In this document: piece after piece, positions 10,997 to 23,602 of the stretch
Layout: each line of letters begins with the position of its first letter
Numbering within the stretch: position 1 is the stretch's first letter
Assembly (NCBI GenBank): GCA_000181795.3
Contig: CM012953.1
Location: 6,612,267 to 6,676,266 of the forward strand
Reading direction: 5' to 3'
Origin: Trichinella spiralis
Taxonomy: Eukaryota > Nematoda > Enoplea > Trichinellida > Trichinellidae
DNA: 64,000 bases
Notes under the pieces: model-generated
Databases searched by the model: none
Seen by the model: the letters and a program-made list of their open reading frames with translations, nothing else
What the model was told of the DNA's origin: nothing
Translations under genes and position numbers: made by a program

Positions 10997-11176
10997 CTGA
11001 TTGGATATTTTTCTACTGCTTTCAAGAAGAGATAGACAAAGATGGTTGAGAAAAGCAAGCGAAGAGATGGAATGCTATATGCTTCCTTAAGAATAAGCAA
11101 TGACTGAATCCTGTGATCAGCGCTGCGTCAAATAAGTGTGACAACGAAAGCGAATCCGAGAGCACCCTTTTATGCT
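10997..11176 (-). promoter_or_regulatory. Probable 5' UTR exon and core promoter of the PDF gene
   Basis: On the minus strand, CAG|GTAACT ends a putative noncoding exon at 10997, and TTTTTTAAG|G at 10888-10890 provides its acceptor ten bases before the ATG. About 170 bases further upstream lies a TATA-like GCATAAAAGGG (complement of 11165-11175). The stretch is clearly less AT-rich than its surroundings. Confidence 0.45.
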
Positions 11177-11199
11177 GCCTAATTGTGACAACCGACGCA

Positions 11200-11205
11200 C
11201 ACGTG
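11200..11205. promoter_or_regulatory. Canonical E-box CACGTG upstream of the PDF gene
   Basis: A perfect palindromic CACGTG about 25 bases upstream of the TATA-like element of the PDF gene. Such sites bind bHLH factors, including clock-type heterodimers in other animals. Whether it functions here is inference. Confidence 0.3.
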
Positions 11206-11557
11206 GCGCGCATGTTCCAATAAAATTGTGAAAATGAGATTTGTTTAATTAATTAACCAAAACCGAAAAACAGTCATGATTGAAATGAAGTTAAAATTTT
11301 AGTTAGACTACAATCGACTAATTATCCCTTCTCAAGATGTTAGGGAAGTGTTCTTTTGTTCATGATGGGGGTTTTTTGACCAATTTTCCCAAGCAAAAAT
11401 GCGCTCAATTATTGTTCTTGCTGTAGTGGTAATGTGGTGACGCGCTTTCTTGGACAAGCTTGGACAAGCTTTCAATGTTTCTGCTTTGTCAAGCAAATTC
11501 GAAGCTAATACAAGCGTGCGTGGGCAGTGAACGCAGTGTGCTAGGCTAAACTCCTAC

Positions 11558-11743
11558 ATGAATCCGGTTGCCAGTTTTCCCCAGCGCATTGACACTAATG
11601 CTTCACTGATGAATGCAAAAGGCAATTTTGGTGCAGCTCCACCGTCGAAGCAGACGTTTTGCTTGGATAGATTCATTACTAAGCAGCAAACAGCGAAATT
11701 AAGTCAAACTTCTCAATTCTTCTCTCTACGGAACAGTTCTTGA
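11558..11743 (+). other. Open frame in a GC-richer island, function unknown
   Basis: 61 codons from ATG 11558: MNPVASFPQRIDTNASLMNA, then PPSKQTFCLDRFITKQQT and a TGA stop. The island around it (11390-11760) is visibly less AT-rich than the neighbouring kilobases and includes a 10-base tandem duplication TTGGACAAGC at 11451-11470. It could be a first coding exon or a regulatory island. No donor site clearly closes it. Confidence 0.2.
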
Positions 11744-14241
11744 TCTCTGCTGTTCATTGAAAACAATATATTCACATTGTCATGCTAAATGCAGCAGCTC
11801 TTTCCATTAATCCACATTTAATAGTTTGCTTATCAATATATTTCAATTTGTTGACTGAACGCATCGCTTTTAAATCTTTCATTAAAATTTATTGTTGCTA
11901 CCTTTGCCGGACAATGTATTAACTGTGTTGAATATTTGTTAATTTAAAAAATTTTATTTGCAGATAATACAGTGATAAAGGAAAATATATGATTTTTGAA
12001 AATGTTAACGTTCTCAATATTTGGTAAATACAATAAGATAATTTTACTACATGCATTCTTGGGAGTGAAAATAATATCATTAAGAAAGCAAGGAAATATA
12101 TCAAAATAAAATTACAAATTCTGAAATGCTATAAATTCGAAAAGCATTCACGATACCGTAAAATACTATAATCTGCAGAATTACTGTCGCTGAAATGTGA
12201 ATTGTGCAGTTGTTCACTGGAAAGTTATCTTTTTAGTAATTAAAAATAAAATTTGGAAAAAAACAATCTGCTGATAATGATAAATTGCTTTGCATTTAAA
12301 ACAGTCTCGTTTTTCGAAATCTATTTTCTTCAGTACATTATGTCTTTTTCTCATATTTTCAAACCAAAACCTGTCAATGAAATACTCGAGTAAGAAGAAA
12401 ATTTAATAAACGCCGTTTTGAAAGTTTCAATTTAATTCTTTTAAAGGGATGGAATTAAATTATGAATACAATGCTGGATGTTTTGTTTGCACAGCAGATG
12501 CTCTTTTTCTATTCCATTTTGTTTTGTAAGAATGCAAAGAAGAAAGAATAATAATTAATTAATTAAATGTTATTGTTAATATTTTCACTTTGATTATATG
12601 GAATTGTCGCAAGAAATTAGTTTAGTAAAGCAAATTGCCAGATCTATAAACATCATTTCAGTAAAGTATGTTGAAATGCTAATGTAAGAGATTGAAATTG
12701 AAATTTCAGATTCAGATACTTCGTCTTATTATACTTTAGGTTGCTTCAGTTTTAATTACTGCCGTTCTGATAAACGCATTATGTTGAGCTTATGTGAAAT
12801 ATATGAATAAAGAACATACATAACTGATAAAACATTTTTCACTGTCACACACCATGCAACAAACATGCAGTAAATCTTTTATTACTAATATAAGCAATAT
12901 TAAAATGCAAAAATATTATTTATTGCAAAAGTAGTCATTTTTGGCTCATCTGAAATCCTCAGTTTGTTTTGCAACTGCACTTTATTTATTAATCATTTAT
13001 AAAAATATGTAAATCTGTACAGAAAATAATCTTCAGGCAAATATTAAATATTTTAGTAAAAGTTCTCTCACAGTGTTTTAATGTTTAAAATGCATAAAAC
13101 TGATAATTTAAAAAATACATATTTTTCTATTGCAAATGTTTCATCTCTTACTGGTCAGTCACTTATGATACTGTACTGTATATCAAATTATCACACAATG
13201 CTGTAAAATTCAATCATTATTTTGTACATTAAAAAATACTACTCAGTAAATGGTGGAGAATTTGTTGGGCCTCAATTGCATTAATTTTCCAAATAAAGAT
13301 AAATGGCTACATATTTTTATTTTCATTTTCATATTACTCATTCAACAATATTAGGTAACATTCTAATATGCTCTGTCAAACAATAGAGGCATTTTATAAT
13401 TTTTCTCATGAACATTTTTTCTATCACATTCATTATATTATATTTATTACAAAGCCGTAACAACAGCACTACAATAAAGTGCACATTATTAAATTTCGGT
13501 ATAGCAAAAATAATCGAATTTTCACAATGGAAGCATATTTAATTTTGTCGGACATTTTTTCAGTCTAGCAACTATGGCAGTTTTAAAGTAAATGGAGCAA
13601 AATAAATCGTTTATGCAAATATTAATTTAAAACTTCATTTCTTTAACTTAGCAAGACTTAAAATGAATTCATGTAATTATTTTAAAGTGTTATTGAATTA
13701 AAATTTCAAAATGTAATTTGCAAAGTTTGTTGCATTTTTTTGCTTTTTAATATTTAATAATGGGTATTAATCTGATATTAATAAGTGAAATCAATAATAA
13801 TTCTAAATTACAGAATTTTAGAGAAGAAGTATAAATCATTTATCTGTTTCTTTATAATACTCTCAAATTAAGTCATACTTTTGAAAAGCATTGCTTGTTT
13901 TTTCTGAATTCAGTTAAAAATTTAAACTTATGCTTAATTTCAAAATTATCTATCAAAATTCTAACACCTTTGTATATGGGCAAAGATTTTGGATAAGACA
14001 AAATGTTAAAAAAAGAAATATTATACATTTTCAGCTGATAAAGCATTTGTATTTGTAAATAAATTATGCATTTGGAAATATAATTAAATGTTATTCGATT
14101 TATGATAGCATGTTACAAGCAGTAAGATAAATATGATAATATGAAATTTTAATGTCTGCGTGCACTATAAAATGGAAAAATTGGGATAAAAGTATTAAAA
14201 ATAATTTTTTTTAAATTTCTTACGAACATTCTAAACAAAAA

Positions 14242-14266
14242 TTATATATATATATATATATATATA
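14242..14266. repeat. (TA)n microsatellite
   Basis: About 12 uninterrupted TA units in intergenic DNA. Confidence 0.9.
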
Positions 14267-15188
14267 AGAACTGAAATAAATTAACGCCACTGTTTGACAA
14301 AACTGTTCATTATGCGTACATTTTTGCATCTGCATTCGATGATTCTGATGAATATATTTACATACTTTATCATATCATTTTGCATCAATTTCTATCAGTT
14401 TTTTATTTCTACCAATTCATATAAATACAATAATAATTTTTAAATTAAAAAAGTAGTAAATTAAATTCACTCTTTGTTCGCTTGAAAGTTTTTAAATTTT
14501 CTATATTATAAAGATGATTCTCAGGATAATAAATGTTTGTACTTGACTCGAATAATTATTCTAGAAAAAATTAATTTTTCTGAAAAATATTTCACGGCTG
14601 TACAGTTATAAAAGATGAAGCATTGTTTTTATAAATTCTCTTAACTGAATCAAACAACCCTTAATTTGATTCAGCCAATTATTCAACAATGTTCTTTAAT
14701 ATAATTGCATGAAATAATTACATTTTCTCATTAAGTTCAAAAATTAACAAAAAATGTTTTTTCCTTGAAAAAAATTAAAATTTACTTTGAGATTTTAAAA
14801 TCAAATAAAATACAGAGGTATATAACTGTTATCATTATTTTTATTGCATATCTTTAAAAAAAGAAAAACAGTAATTTTGAAACAAATAATAGTTTAAAGA
14901 TTAGTGAGGGAAAAGCGGCTTAAATTGTAATGAATATTTTAAAATATGAATGCAAAATGACAAATATAAATCCATCAATTTCACTTTGTCAAACTTGATT
15001 GCTTAACATTTTAGTTCTGATTGTTGGCAAAGAGTGCATTTTATAATTCTTTTTTTTTTGACAAGCAAAACATGCAAATTCTAATGCAACTGCAAAAAAT
15101 GAATAGTGAAATCTCTTTACTAATTCTTGAAGAGTTTAAAAAATAGATTGGAAATTTTTCAATAATTTTTTTTCACTTAGCATAATCT

Positions 15189-15330
15189 CCAGTTATATTG
15201 GATTGGATGAGGAAAAATTGTTCACCAATGCAGCATTGATTGATTACTTTGGCACCATGTTTGCCTTTTCGATTCGTTTTTCCCTGGTGAAAATATTTAA
15301 TTCAATTGAGGACAATTGAGCTTTATCTTG
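15189..15330 (+). other. Exon-like open frame, unassigned
   Basis: A pyrimidine-rich tract ending in CACTTAG (about 15180) is followed by an open frame reading SSYIGLDEEKLFTNAALIDY, then FGTMFAFSIRFSL, with a possible donor CTG|GTGAAA near 15286. It looks like one exon of something, but no second exon or family match was found. Confidence 0.2.
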
Positions 15331-15451
15331 TAGATTTACGGAATCATGAAATCGAAGTTTGCACTAATGAATTTTACATATCTGACACTCATTTGTTACA
15401 ACTTTTAAGATTCTTTCTTTTATATATTTATATATAGTTTTTTTGTGTTAA

Positions 15452-15530
15452 GCTGCTGTCCAATTGCTCAGTGGCGCAGATTGAATTCCACAATCTTTAC
15501 AACTTCTGAGGTTCGAAATTTACGTCATTG
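15452..15530 (+). pseudogene. tRNA-like relic (possible tRNA pseudogene or SINE head)
   Basis: An A-box-like TTGCTCAGTGGC (15464-15475) lies 35 bases before a B-box-like GGTTCGAAATT (15510-15520; consensus GGTTCGANNCC). Between them GATTG-AATTCCA-CAATC (15479-15495) forms a perfect 5-bp stem with a 7-base loop, as an anticodon arm would. The T-stem, the acceptor stem and the U33 rule fail, so this is not a working tRNA. Confidence 0.3.
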
Positions 15531-18500
15531 AAGAAAAAAACGAAAATTTACTATCAGCACTTGGCAGATTCAATTACACAGTTTCTTTTGAGAAAAAGGT
15601 TCAGGAAGTGTGACGTACTTGCTTGCCTGTAAATTTTATTTAATTAACCTTGAATATGTAAATATTGGTCAGATATTTATTTTGTCAGACTATAAAATCG
15701 AGTTGACATGCTCTAGCAAATTTAATAAAATTTCCTTTACGGCTGCTTGAAGAAGAAAAAAAGAGCAAAAGAAAAGCATAACTAATGACATATAAATAAA
15801 TAAAGGTAGCTTTAAATAAATAAATAAATAACTATATACATATATATACCGTGAGCTTGACAAGTTAAAAATTGATAAAAAACTCAATATTGGTTTTTGA
15901 ATAATTTAGAATTTTTGATTGATGGTACTGCAGATGTAAAATTTTAAGAATGAATATTAACTTTGTATATATTGTGTATATGTGCCTGTGAGGATGTAGC
16001 TACATTCTTCAATTAAGAAACTATTCATTTGTAATCCATACATTTATAATTAGCTTAGTCAACTGCGTTAGGTGCATTCAAGCGTATTTTTATTGGGAAT
16101 TCTGGTGAATTTATTTATTTATTACTGAAAAATAATGTATTTTTTAATGAATTCTCCATCTTTTAACAATTGTTACTTTTATGATCATTTTTTGCTTGCT
16201 GTTATGTTTTGATTTATTCATTTTTTACATGAAATTTGAAAAAATCATTATAATAGATAAGAACTTGAGTAATAAGAAAATTAATATATTAACTGCATAT
16301 ATTCCAAATATGTAATTGCTTAAAAAATTTTTTGGTCAATATTCTTTGCGAACATTATGTAAACTTAATTATCAAGCTGTTATTGACCAGGAAGTTATAA
16401 AAGCAAGGTTATGCATTTATTGAAACAAAACGCTATTCTACAAGTTATTAACAACCAAAATTCTGATTAAGTGTGGCATGCTTTTAAATGAAAAAGTAAC
16501 TTTTCTGAATGACTCAAAAGATCACCTGCAAATTGTACAATAAATAAAACTAAACACAACAATTATTATTACCGAAATTAATTATCAGTAGCATGCATTT
16601 GCTTTGGAAAGAACAAAATTTTATTCTTTAAAAACATTTTTAAAAAATTGCTTTTTAAAGACCATTTACTACTACTAATCAATGGAGGGATCAGAACTTT
16701 GAAGAAAATAATCAGATGTGGATTATTGGACAATAAAAAATGTAGATTTTGAAGTATTATTTGTAAAAAGATTTCATCTGAGTTTGCAAATTAATAAAAA
16801 AAACCATCTTGCATTATAAAAATATATTTGATTTTTATTGTAAAATGCTGAATAAAATTTTTATAACAGCATGTACTTTTATGTAGCCTATTGCAATTTG
16901 TTATTATATCTTTTTCTACTATTTTTTAAATTTAATAAATTTTTTCTGATATATTTAAATGTATATTCTTTAAATTTTTTTATTTTTAATTGCAACAGTT
17001 AATAATATAGGCTAGTGAGGTGAAGTTGATTTATGGATTATTTCTGAATGAGATGAAATGAAGCGACTAAGAAATTAACAATGAATACCAAATCAAATGA
17101 CACGCACTTTGAGCATGACAATGTGAAGGGTCAGAATTAAAAGTGTGGCCTTAGAAAGTCTGCATTCCTGCTAGATTAAAATATAATAAATACAATTTAA
17201 TGATCAATAACGTATGTTGCTCAATTTATTGTCTTCTCAGTATGCAATAAATTTAAAAGTTGCATTTTGGAAAGCATGTTCTGATTTTTTTACAACCCTT
17301 GATATATCTTAGTTAAATTTTAATAAAATACCATTTTTTTTGCAAAGCAAGTTGTAATGTCAAATAAATGCGGAATGTTATTTTCACAGAATTGCACTGA
17401 TTCGAGCAATAATGACTACATAAAAAATTTGCATGTTTCTTTTTGATAATTTATGCTGAACGCGTTTTAGTGCATTGCTTTTTGCAAGAACTTGGCAAAT
17501 AGCATTATTAAAATGAATCATTTGATTGTATGGTTTTGAAAATTTTTTGAAAGCTGGTCATGATATATGTAAAAGTGCTCAATATTCGGGTACGTTTTAT
17601 AAATGCTGCATTTGCATCTGATATTAATTACATATTTACAATTTCAATGTTCCCAGAATTTTGTTTTAAATCTTATAAAAGAAATGTGAAGAACATTTAA
17701 CTTGCAATAGCTTAAAGATTGCTTGCATTGTTGCAGAATGGAAAAAAGATGAATTAATCATTATGGAAAGGCAATGTTCTTTTGCAGATGGAAACAAATC
17801 AGAAAATGAGCATAAGAACAATAAGCAAAAGAATGGAATACTTTACCAAAAATTTCTTTGTCGTCTTGCTTTGTAATTTCAATGAATGAAGAAAAAAACT
17901 CTCACAACAGACGTGTGATTTGTTTTGTCATTCAAAGTATATTTCAAAACTTTATTGCAAAAAGCTGTCGTAAATGCATTTTATAGAAAACTGCGCAGTT
18001 ATATATGAAATTACCCGTTACGTTCTTAATTAAACTGACCAATCATAGCAGAGTATTATCTCCTTTACTTCAACCAAAGTTCCCAGTACGAAATTAAATT
18101 TAATTGAATTTTGTACTAATCATGCAGTTCAGCGCAGTTTTAATTTCTAGCACCTTAATTGTAGAATAATTTTGATTTTTTCAGTCTTATAATTTAATTT
18201 ATTTATGTTGTTCAGTTTTAGGAACTTCTGCATAATAACCAGTCACAACTGGTAACATTGCAAAGTTCAAGATTGTAAAATTTTATACTATTTAAACTTA
18301 AACTTTAATAATATGAGTTTAATTAAATTTTTTAGAGCTTTCAATGTTTGCAAATAAAAAATTTCATGTTTTGCTATTGATATTTTATTGATTCGTTAAT
18401 GTCAATTTGTTTTATATTGTTTTTTTTCTTCTTTGGCTTCTCCTCCAAAAGTTCCAAAAGTTGAAAATTTGTTTTTGTCCAGAAATTTTAGCTGATACTT

Positions 18501-19202
18501 AAAAAGTAAAAGCTTAAAATAAATTGCGTTTAGCTGACTGACCGTTTTGCATTTTTACCCAATGCACTTGTAATTGATCTTCATAGAATTGTACATTAAC
18601 TATTCTGAATGGACTCATTTAACTTGGACGGTATATTCATTTCATTCATTTTATTATTCAATGAAAATTAAAGCAATTGAAATTGGTAAATTGATTCCCA
18701 AGCTTGCAGGAATGCTACCAAAATAGTTGTTATTTAACCGTAGATTGTTTCATGAACTGATCATTACCATTTTCACTATTTATTTTTCAATTTTATCACT
18801 CACCGTGCACCAAGAACTGAAACACGCAATTTACGTATTTCAAATTGATATTCATTCAGACTTTTGTGTTTTCAATGAAGCAGCAATATTATTAATGAAT
18901 TAGTTTTTTGTCATTCGCATCGTTTTTCATTTAGATATATATAATTTATCATTGCAAGTTATTATTTATTTATGAAATGAACTTGATCAAACGATGAATG
19001 CAAATCTTTAAAGAAAAATGTTTTATTGAGAATGCAATTCAAAATAGAAGGAAAAAAACCAAAAAAAGCAATGACACTGAGCAAATATAACAAATTTAAC
19101 AATAAAATGACATTAACAAAATATAAGCATTCACCATTTGCAAATTTTTATGGTAGCACTGAGCGGACGCTGTTGTGTCCAAGTTGACTGAAACTTTGCC
19201 AT

Positions 19203-21447
19203 TTAGCGTCCACTGCTAGAATGAATACTGATGCAGTGAAGTTGATTCGACTCTGTCCAAAGTTGGAACCAGTCTATTTTCATGCTGAAAAATTTTGCAT
19301 TAAATAAAGCTGAATATCGTAATGATCCATTTTTTGAATATATTTTACCTTTTTGGATCTGCACTTTGAGGCGACAAGGCGCAAACAAGACCATCATCAC
19401 AGGGACATAGCTCGTTCAACCAGTAGGATAGACCTCCATCTGGTACAAAACAGCTTTGCCCAATTTGTAATTTTGGCTTACACACTTTATCACCATGCTG
19501 TCGAGCACAACACAAGCCGGGTAAGCAGTCACGATTGCTAGTGCACCGAGCCCCTTAAAATGAGCAGTCTTAATATATTTTTCAGTGATACTACTGCAAT
19601 GTTGAACAATAAGTATGTATCAATGCAAGAAATACATTTAAATAAAGTTTATCTGAATGAATAATTTGTTCATTAAATGTGTATTAGGACAGAGTTCTGC
19701 TTAATTTAGCCACAGACAACTAAGTAGCTTCAATTCTTGACCACCATGCTGGAGCCCAAAAATAAAGGTGAACATTATCAGTAGAAATTATTGTTTAGTG
19801 GAGTGAAATACCAGGAAACGCCCAGGTGCTTTTATTTTATTTTTGCTTCTTAGGAGAAAACGTGCTGGCCCCAAATGCTTACAAAGAACTTCGAATTATT
19901 CTATCAGAAATTTGGCACACTTTTTCCATACCTTTGTGACCTGGCTTGGCGGCCATTGTGCAGCGCCCAAACATACAGTCATAGCCAATTGCACATTGAT
20001 TATCACTTCGACAGGGTTCTTGCTCTGTTTTATACGGCTTGCAGAGACCGTAATGCAAATCACAAAACAAATTTAAGGGACATTCACGATCCGCATGGCA
20101 TGTGAGCTGTAATTTTAAAATATGAAATAAAATAAAGCAATTCTATTAGCAATTTTGAAAATACAATTTCTCTACATTTCCATGCATTTAAAACTTCAGT
20201 CTAATGAAATACATTTATTATCAGTGATTTATTTTGAAACAGTACGCATATATTCACATGATAAATGTTAAGCGAGCATGTTTTAATTTGAAATATTGTC
20301 AAATGATGTAAATGTAATTATGACTAGAAAAAATTATTTATACTTTTAGTAATAATTCAAAATAGTTGAAAAAATGTTTTATCAGTAAAGTTTCAGTATT
20401 ACCATTTTCGAATATATGAAGGAACTATAAATCATTCAAAGTATTTACAGTATTTAAACATTGAGACAAGCACGTGCATGCACACACAGAAATGTATATA
20501 TGCATGTGTGTGTGTATGTGTTAGACAGAAATTACATGCATGCCTATAACATGCTGTATGGATATGACAATAAATAATTATAAATAAATTTACAAATAAC
20601 AATATGAATTGAGATTAAGAAATAATTATTATACATAATATATACACTTATGCAACCTAAAATGATACATTAAGATTACCATATATATATAATTATATAA
20701 TTACCAGTCTGAATGAAATAACTTCAAAATTTTGATATACTTATTTTTTATGCTTTATTATGTTTCATGCCAAAGTGAAAAAGGAAAAGCTGCACAATTT
20801 ACATTGAATTGAATTATATATATGCGTGTGTGCGCGTGTATAAGTATGTTTGTATGAATATACGTAGTTGCATTTAATACGAATGCTAATGTTAGTATAA
20901 TAATGCTAACATGCATACATGAAACAAATATCTGAAATAAATAGTAAAAAATCACCAAATGATAAAAAGTTCATTATTATAACACGGCAACTGCACATGC
21001 AATTCAAATTATACTGAATGAAATGAATGAATTCGAACTGAAACAGAAGACAAATTTTAACAAGATAAATTTGCATAAAAATAATGAAAGATAATAAATG
21101 ATATGAATTACCTGCCCTGGTTCATCATTGGAGCTCAGATCGTCTAACCGGCTGAGTTGTGCTGTGGAGATGGAAGCAGTCTGTAGTGGAGGAGGAGGAG
21201 GAGGAGGAGGGGTAGTTGTGGAAATATGATGATGCTTATGACGTGGTCTTGGTGAATTCTTGCTGTGCAATTTGGCAACGACATAATTTGGCCGGCTTGG
21301 ACTTGGCACTGGACTATCATGGCGCAAATTGCTGCTAGAGATGTCAGTTTCCAAATCGTGTGGATTTGTGATGAGCCAATTCCAAAATGTGGCAGTGCAA
21401 CTGTTCAAAGTGAGAATGACAAATATGCACAACGATTGCGCGGTCAT
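19203..21447 (-). CDS. Dickkopf-like secreted protein (two cysteine-rich domains)
   Basis: Four exons on the minus strand: 21112-21447, 19932-20106, 19349-19553, 19203-19284. All have GT/AG introns, phases match (0, 1, 2), and the sum is 798 nt, 265 aa; human DKK1 is 266 aa. Residues 1-19 are a signal peptide (MTAQSLCIFVILTLNSCTA). A low-complexity linker follows with HKHHH and a run of eight prolines. Cys-1 (residues 115-161) has eight cysteines. Cys-2 (174-256) has exactly ten, in the Dickkopf/colipase spacing: RCTSNRDCLPGLCCARQH, VCKPKLQIGQSC, then C-P-C and two final cysteines. GLCCAR and CKP-L-GQ-C are DKK hallmarks. In vertebrates Cys-2 binds LRP5/6 and blocks Wnt signalling. Prokineticin/AVIT and colipase share the fold, but the two-domain layout favours Dickkopf. 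A slightly longer start at 21483 is possible but has a poorer signal peptide. Confidence 0.85.
20107..21111 (-). other. First intron of the Dickkopf-like gene
   Basis: A 1-kb intron with CA/TG-rich stretches near 20470-20520 and 20815-20850. Nothing else is recognised in it. Confidence 0.6.
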
Positions 21448-21499
21448 TCCGCGTTGGCGGTTTATTTGTATCCAATATATCATGTGAAATAGTTTGAAA

Positions 21500-21960
21500 T
21501 GGAAAAGAGCTGAAAATTATAACCAGATGACAACACACACACACAGCAAGCAGTCCGTTGTAGTAACAGTGATTCTCAGATCGCGATGGACGACAGCTCA
21601 CGTCAATTCGATAAGGTAATGATAGCCAATAGTTTCATTGGAATTGGATCTGCACGTGGAATTGTTTTAGGGAAATGTTTGCACACCGGTGGTCAGGCGT
21701 CAGTAACTAATCGTCCGGCTCCCAACTCTGTCACTAGCATTGTCTCAAGTGCAGTTCGCAGTCACCTGAAGTGGCGAGGTTAGTTGACGAGCAGAACCGT
21801 GAACATGACCCCCGATTGCTCCGCCCACGCCTTTATGGAAAAATGTCGCAGGCAAATTAGCTTGTCCACTAGTGGACGAGTAGAGCTGGTCACCAGTCCG
21901 GAGCCCGACTAACCTCCAACAACTAAGAGTCTACATATATATCGAGGTCACATGTCGAGT
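21500..21960. promoter_or_regulatory. GC-richer 5' flank of the Dickkopf-like gene
   Basis: This stretch stands out from the AT-rich surroundings. It holds a perfect 14-bp palindrome GTCCACTAGTGGAC (21864-21877) followed by near-palindromic CTGGTCACCAG (21885-21895). An open frame on the plus strand (ATG 21586, 65 codons) overlaps it but resembles nothing. It is a promoter candidate only by position. Confidence 0.35.
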
Positions 21961-23602
21961 GTGGACTATAATACAACACATGTCGAGATGTTTTACAAAA
22001 CAAAACCAACCTCCAAACACAACTCAACCTTCAACACTACCACTTGAACAACTACATCTTGTATTAATTAATTTAATCGCATCTTCCACTGATTAGCTTG
22101 AATTTTTGCTTGGACAAACACTGAATTGTTGCTGCCAGCTGAATAACAATTTCCGCCTTGCATTTTAATAAACAACTTTTCAAAATTTCACTGAAACTGA
22201 TTAAAATTATTATCGAATAAATATAAAAGGAAATTTAAAACTCTATAAACTTCAGTAAATGCAATTTATCATACATTAGATTAGAAATGGCAATTCTTGT
22301 CAAGTGGAAAATTAATCTTTCACCGTTGAACAACAATCAACTGACTAATAAAATTTTTAAAACTAATGACAAATCCCATTTTGCTTGATTAAATAAAATC
22401 TATCCCCCAACTTGGCTAGATATTACATCACTCCACAAGTAAGACGTGAAAACATGCATACTAATTGCTGCTTTCATTTTTATAATTGGCTTACATTCTC
22501 TATAAGAATGCTTGTAAAACTTTTGAAACTTTTGATTCATTTTTAAATGTTTTTCATACTGTGGCACAAACTTTCATTAAAATTGAAAATTTTGTAAATT
22601 CAAAATTAACTCACTGTGAGTTATTAATTGGCATTAGTTTTTATCCTCTTATTTATTTCAATTTGTAATCTCGACTGCGCACTGTGTTGGAACCTTAGAA
22701 CATGAACATCATGATAATGTCATGCCCTTAGAACATGCAAATATTTGAACAATTAATGCAGTTTGAATTTCTTATTTTCCAAAATTTCTAATATATCACT
22801 TTGCAATCCTTGAATTTGAAACATCATTACAGTTTTTGAATATGAATTTCATCATAAGTCACATTTACTATACCGATAGTACTTTTAAACTGCAGCATGG
22901 TGTTACAAACAAAATCTTTACAGTATTCATTTAAGGCAAGCATTCACATTTTCATTTAAAAACTTGTGCTTTATTTCTTTAATACATAGCTAATAGCACG
23001 TCAAAATATAAATAAAAAATAACTATTTACTTATTATTTTCAAATAAGGCAATGTAATTCAATAATAAAAATAAAAGTGTACTTTTCAATGTCATTAACT
23101 TCGATTAAGCTTTTAGTTGAAATTAAATAAAGAAAAATTATTTATCCATTTATTACAAAATAAAGATTGAAAAAAACTACTTTAATCAAAAATGAAAATG
23201 CCAATTGTATTAGTTATTCATTGATCTAAACAATAAAAGATTATGCTTGCTTTAATATGCTGAAAGAATTTGAAAATTGAAAAACAATATCCAACTAGCT
23301 GTTGCACAATGTATTGTCATCAAACAATTGTGAGCAAAGTTGCTTGTAAATTTTTACGCATAAAAAATAATATCTTATGAACAAAACTGAAAACATTCGG
23401 AATATGTAAAAAAGATATTTACTAGTCGCGTTAATATAAACAAAAACAACTGCAAACCAGCACAGTGAACACAACTGGTGGAGTGCTTTTAACGCGCACA
23501 GTCGCATAGGCGCAACGGTAATATACTGGCAAGCAAAATAATAATGATAATAATAACAAACAAACAAACAAAAATGTATAATAAAAATAGAATTAATAAA
23601 TT
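21961..23602. other. Intergenic, AT-rich
   Basis: No supported gene. It includes the ARL5 3' UTR region (to about 23290) and a CAAA repeat near 23556-23572. Confidence 0.5.

Larger units (their letters stand above)
11206..19202. other. 8-kb AT-rich gene-poor region between PDF and Dickkopf-like genes
   Basis: No supported gene. The region holds a moderately GC-richer island at 11390-11760, a (TA)n tract at 14242-14266, an exon-like frame at about 15189-15330, a tRNA-like relic at 15452-15530 and many short A/T tracts. Long noncoding flanks on both sides of a neuropeptide gene could hold distant regulatory elements, but I see no specific motif clusters. Confidence 0.5.

Noticed and set aside
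21586-21783. A 65-codon plus-strand frame upstream of the Dickkopf-like gene
   Set aside because: It has no family match, lies in a likely promoter, and has no exon partners. GC-richer DNA has fewer stops.
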